The translations under genes and the position numbers were made by a program. Shown piece after piece: positions 7,305 to 7,880 of a stretch of DNA of 7,880 bases (positions within the stretch are counted from its first letter, which is position 1; the number at the start of each line of letters is the position of its first letter). Source of the DNA: Tannerellaceae bacterium (GTDB lineage: Bacteria > Bacteroidota > Bacteroidia > Bacteroidales > Tannerellaceae); contig JAIRZN010000188.1 of the NCBI GenBank assembly GCA_031267205.1, positions 1 through 7,880 on the forward strand, read 5' to 3'. The notes beneath the pieces are model-generated. The model had not been told where the DNA came from. It did no database searches and saw nothing but the letters and a program-made list of their open reading frames with translations.

Positions 7305-7327
7305 ATAGATAACAGACTGGAATCTAT
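7305..7327 (+). repeat. Short inverted repeat before the integrase promoter
   Basis: ATAGAT (7305-7310) and ATCTAT (7322-7327) are perfect complements around an 11-nt spacer. The repeat ends about 37 bp before the -33 box of the integrase promoter. It could be an operator or part of the attachment region; the short length makes chance quite possible. Confidence 0.25.
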
Positions 7328-7363
7328 TGTCTTATAGTGGCGCAACTTGGCGTTTTCAAAGAC

Positions 7364-7394
7364 TTTATTCTCTTGACGATAAGTAATAATTTTG
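7364..7394 (+). promoter_or_regulatory. Candidate promoter of the integrase gene
   Basis: TTTA (7364-7367), 19 bp, then TAATTTTG (7387-7394). The -7 box matches TAnnTTTG fully and the -33 box matches 3 of 4 bases at the right spacing. Transcription would start near 7400-7403, about 15 nt before the ATG at 7417. Confidence 0.55.
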
Positions 7395-7416
7395 TCACAT
7401 TAAAACGAAAAAAGAG

Positions 7417-7880
7417 ATGAAAAGTACTTATCGCATTCTTTTCTTTACAAGAAAGACGAGGCCAAACAAAGATGGGTTGGTTACAATCGCTATCCGTATT
7501 ACTATTGATGGGGAATCTATCGAATTTAACCCCAAACTGCATGTGAATCCCGAAATATGGAATCCAATCGGGCGAGCAGAGGGAAAAACCAAAGAGGCGC
7601 GGGAAATCAATCAGGCATTGGATAATATCCGTACCGATTTGAAAAATCACTATGACGTTCTTTTCGAGAAATACGGTTATGTTACACCCGAAAAACTCCG
7701 AAATGCTTATCTTGGTATTGATATTCAAAGGAATACCCTGCTGTCTTTGTTTGATGTAAAAGTAGAACAAAAGAAAAACCTTGTCGGGCGGACGATTCGC
7801 AGTACTACACTTTCCAAATATCTGGCTACTAAAAACCGAATTTCCGATTTTATCCGCTACCAATACAATAAAGATGACAT
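7417..7880 (+). CDS. Tyrosine-type site-specific integrase (5' part)
   Basis: The frame is open from ATG 7417 to the window edge: 154 complete codons with no stop. An in-frame TAA at 7387-7389 makes this the first possible ATG. The N terminus (about 1-50) reads as an arm-type DNA-binding domain of Bacteroides integrases: a basic start with R6 and R12-K13-R15, then TIAIRITIDGESIEF strands and LHVNPEIWNP. Residues 55-105 form a helical linker (EINQALDNIRTDLKNHYD). From about 107 (TLLSLFDVKVEQ) the SAM-like core-binding domain begins, with T-rich TIRSTTLSKY near 127-135. The catalytic domain, with the R..H-x-x-R..Y residues, would lie beyond the edge, so activity cannot be judged. The integrase family is well supported; the element type is not. 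Confidence 0.85.
   Translation, partial: MKSTYRILFFTRKTRPNKDGLVTIAIRITIDGESIEFNPKLHVNPEIWNPIGRAEGKTKEAREINQALDNIRTDLKNHYDVLFEKYGYVTPEKLRNAYLGIDIQRNTLLSLFDVKVEQKKNLVGRTIRSTTLSKYLATKNRISDFIRYQYNKDD

Larger units (their letters stand above)
7120..7880 (+). mobile_element. Probable end of a tRNA-Val-integrated element (partial)
   Basis: Immediately 3' of the tRNA come about 300 bp with no gene but many short direct and inverted repeats, then an integrase gene reading away from the tRNA. This order is the usual layout of one end of an integrative conjugative element or prophage that uses a tRNA 3' end as its attachment site. The crossover core, usually within the T arm and acceptor stem (about 7095-7118), cannot be fixed without the other end. 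No copy of the tRNA 3' end is seen elsewhere in the window. The left limit given is a guess; the right limit is the window edge. Confidence 0.55.

Noticed and set aside
7324..7863. Minus-strand 179-codon ORF
   Set aside because: It is antisense to the integrase, whose plus-strand frame has recognisable domain structure. The minus frame shows no motif.

Overview
The window looks like a Bacteroidetes chromosome, most likely Bacteroidales. Four things point there: a TamL-type outer-membrane lipoprotein, a DUF4861 lipoprotein, promoter boxes of the Bacteroidetes form TTTG-N19-TAnnTTTG, and a tyrosine recombinase of the type carried by Bacteroides conjugative elements. Starts also lack clear Shine-Dalgarno sequences, as is usual in this phylum. 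The species cannot be named from the sequence.

Layout: (1) 1-2432 holds tamL, an outer-membrane assembly-type protein with its own -7 box. (2) 2433-2642 is a regulatory gap. (3) 2643-6555 is a compact same-strand cluster of grpE, dnaJ, an aldo/keto reductase and a DUF4861 lipoprotein. Its gaps are 26 and 21 bp, and the last two genes overlap by 4 bp (ATGA). GrpE and DnaJ are co-chaperones of DnaK, which is not in the window. The reductase and lipoprotein are probably co-transcribed with them and may act on sugar-derived compounds. (4) 6556-6957 is AT-rich decayed DNA with a minus-strand fragment of an IS3-family transposase. (5) 6958-7119 is a tRNA-Val(UAC) gene with a consensus promoter. (6) 7120-7416 is a repeat-dense stretch with a strong hairpin terminator. 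(7) 7417-7880 is the 5' part of a tyrosine-type integrase gene, cut by the window edge.

The main point of interest is the right end. A tRNA gene, then clustered direct and inverted repeats, then an integrase reading away from the tRNA, has the architecture of one end of an integrative element inserted at the tRNA-Val 3' end. The cargo lies beyond the window. The rest is ordinary housekeeping, apart from the unusual company of the chaperone genes. I see no clear evidence of a wholly new system.
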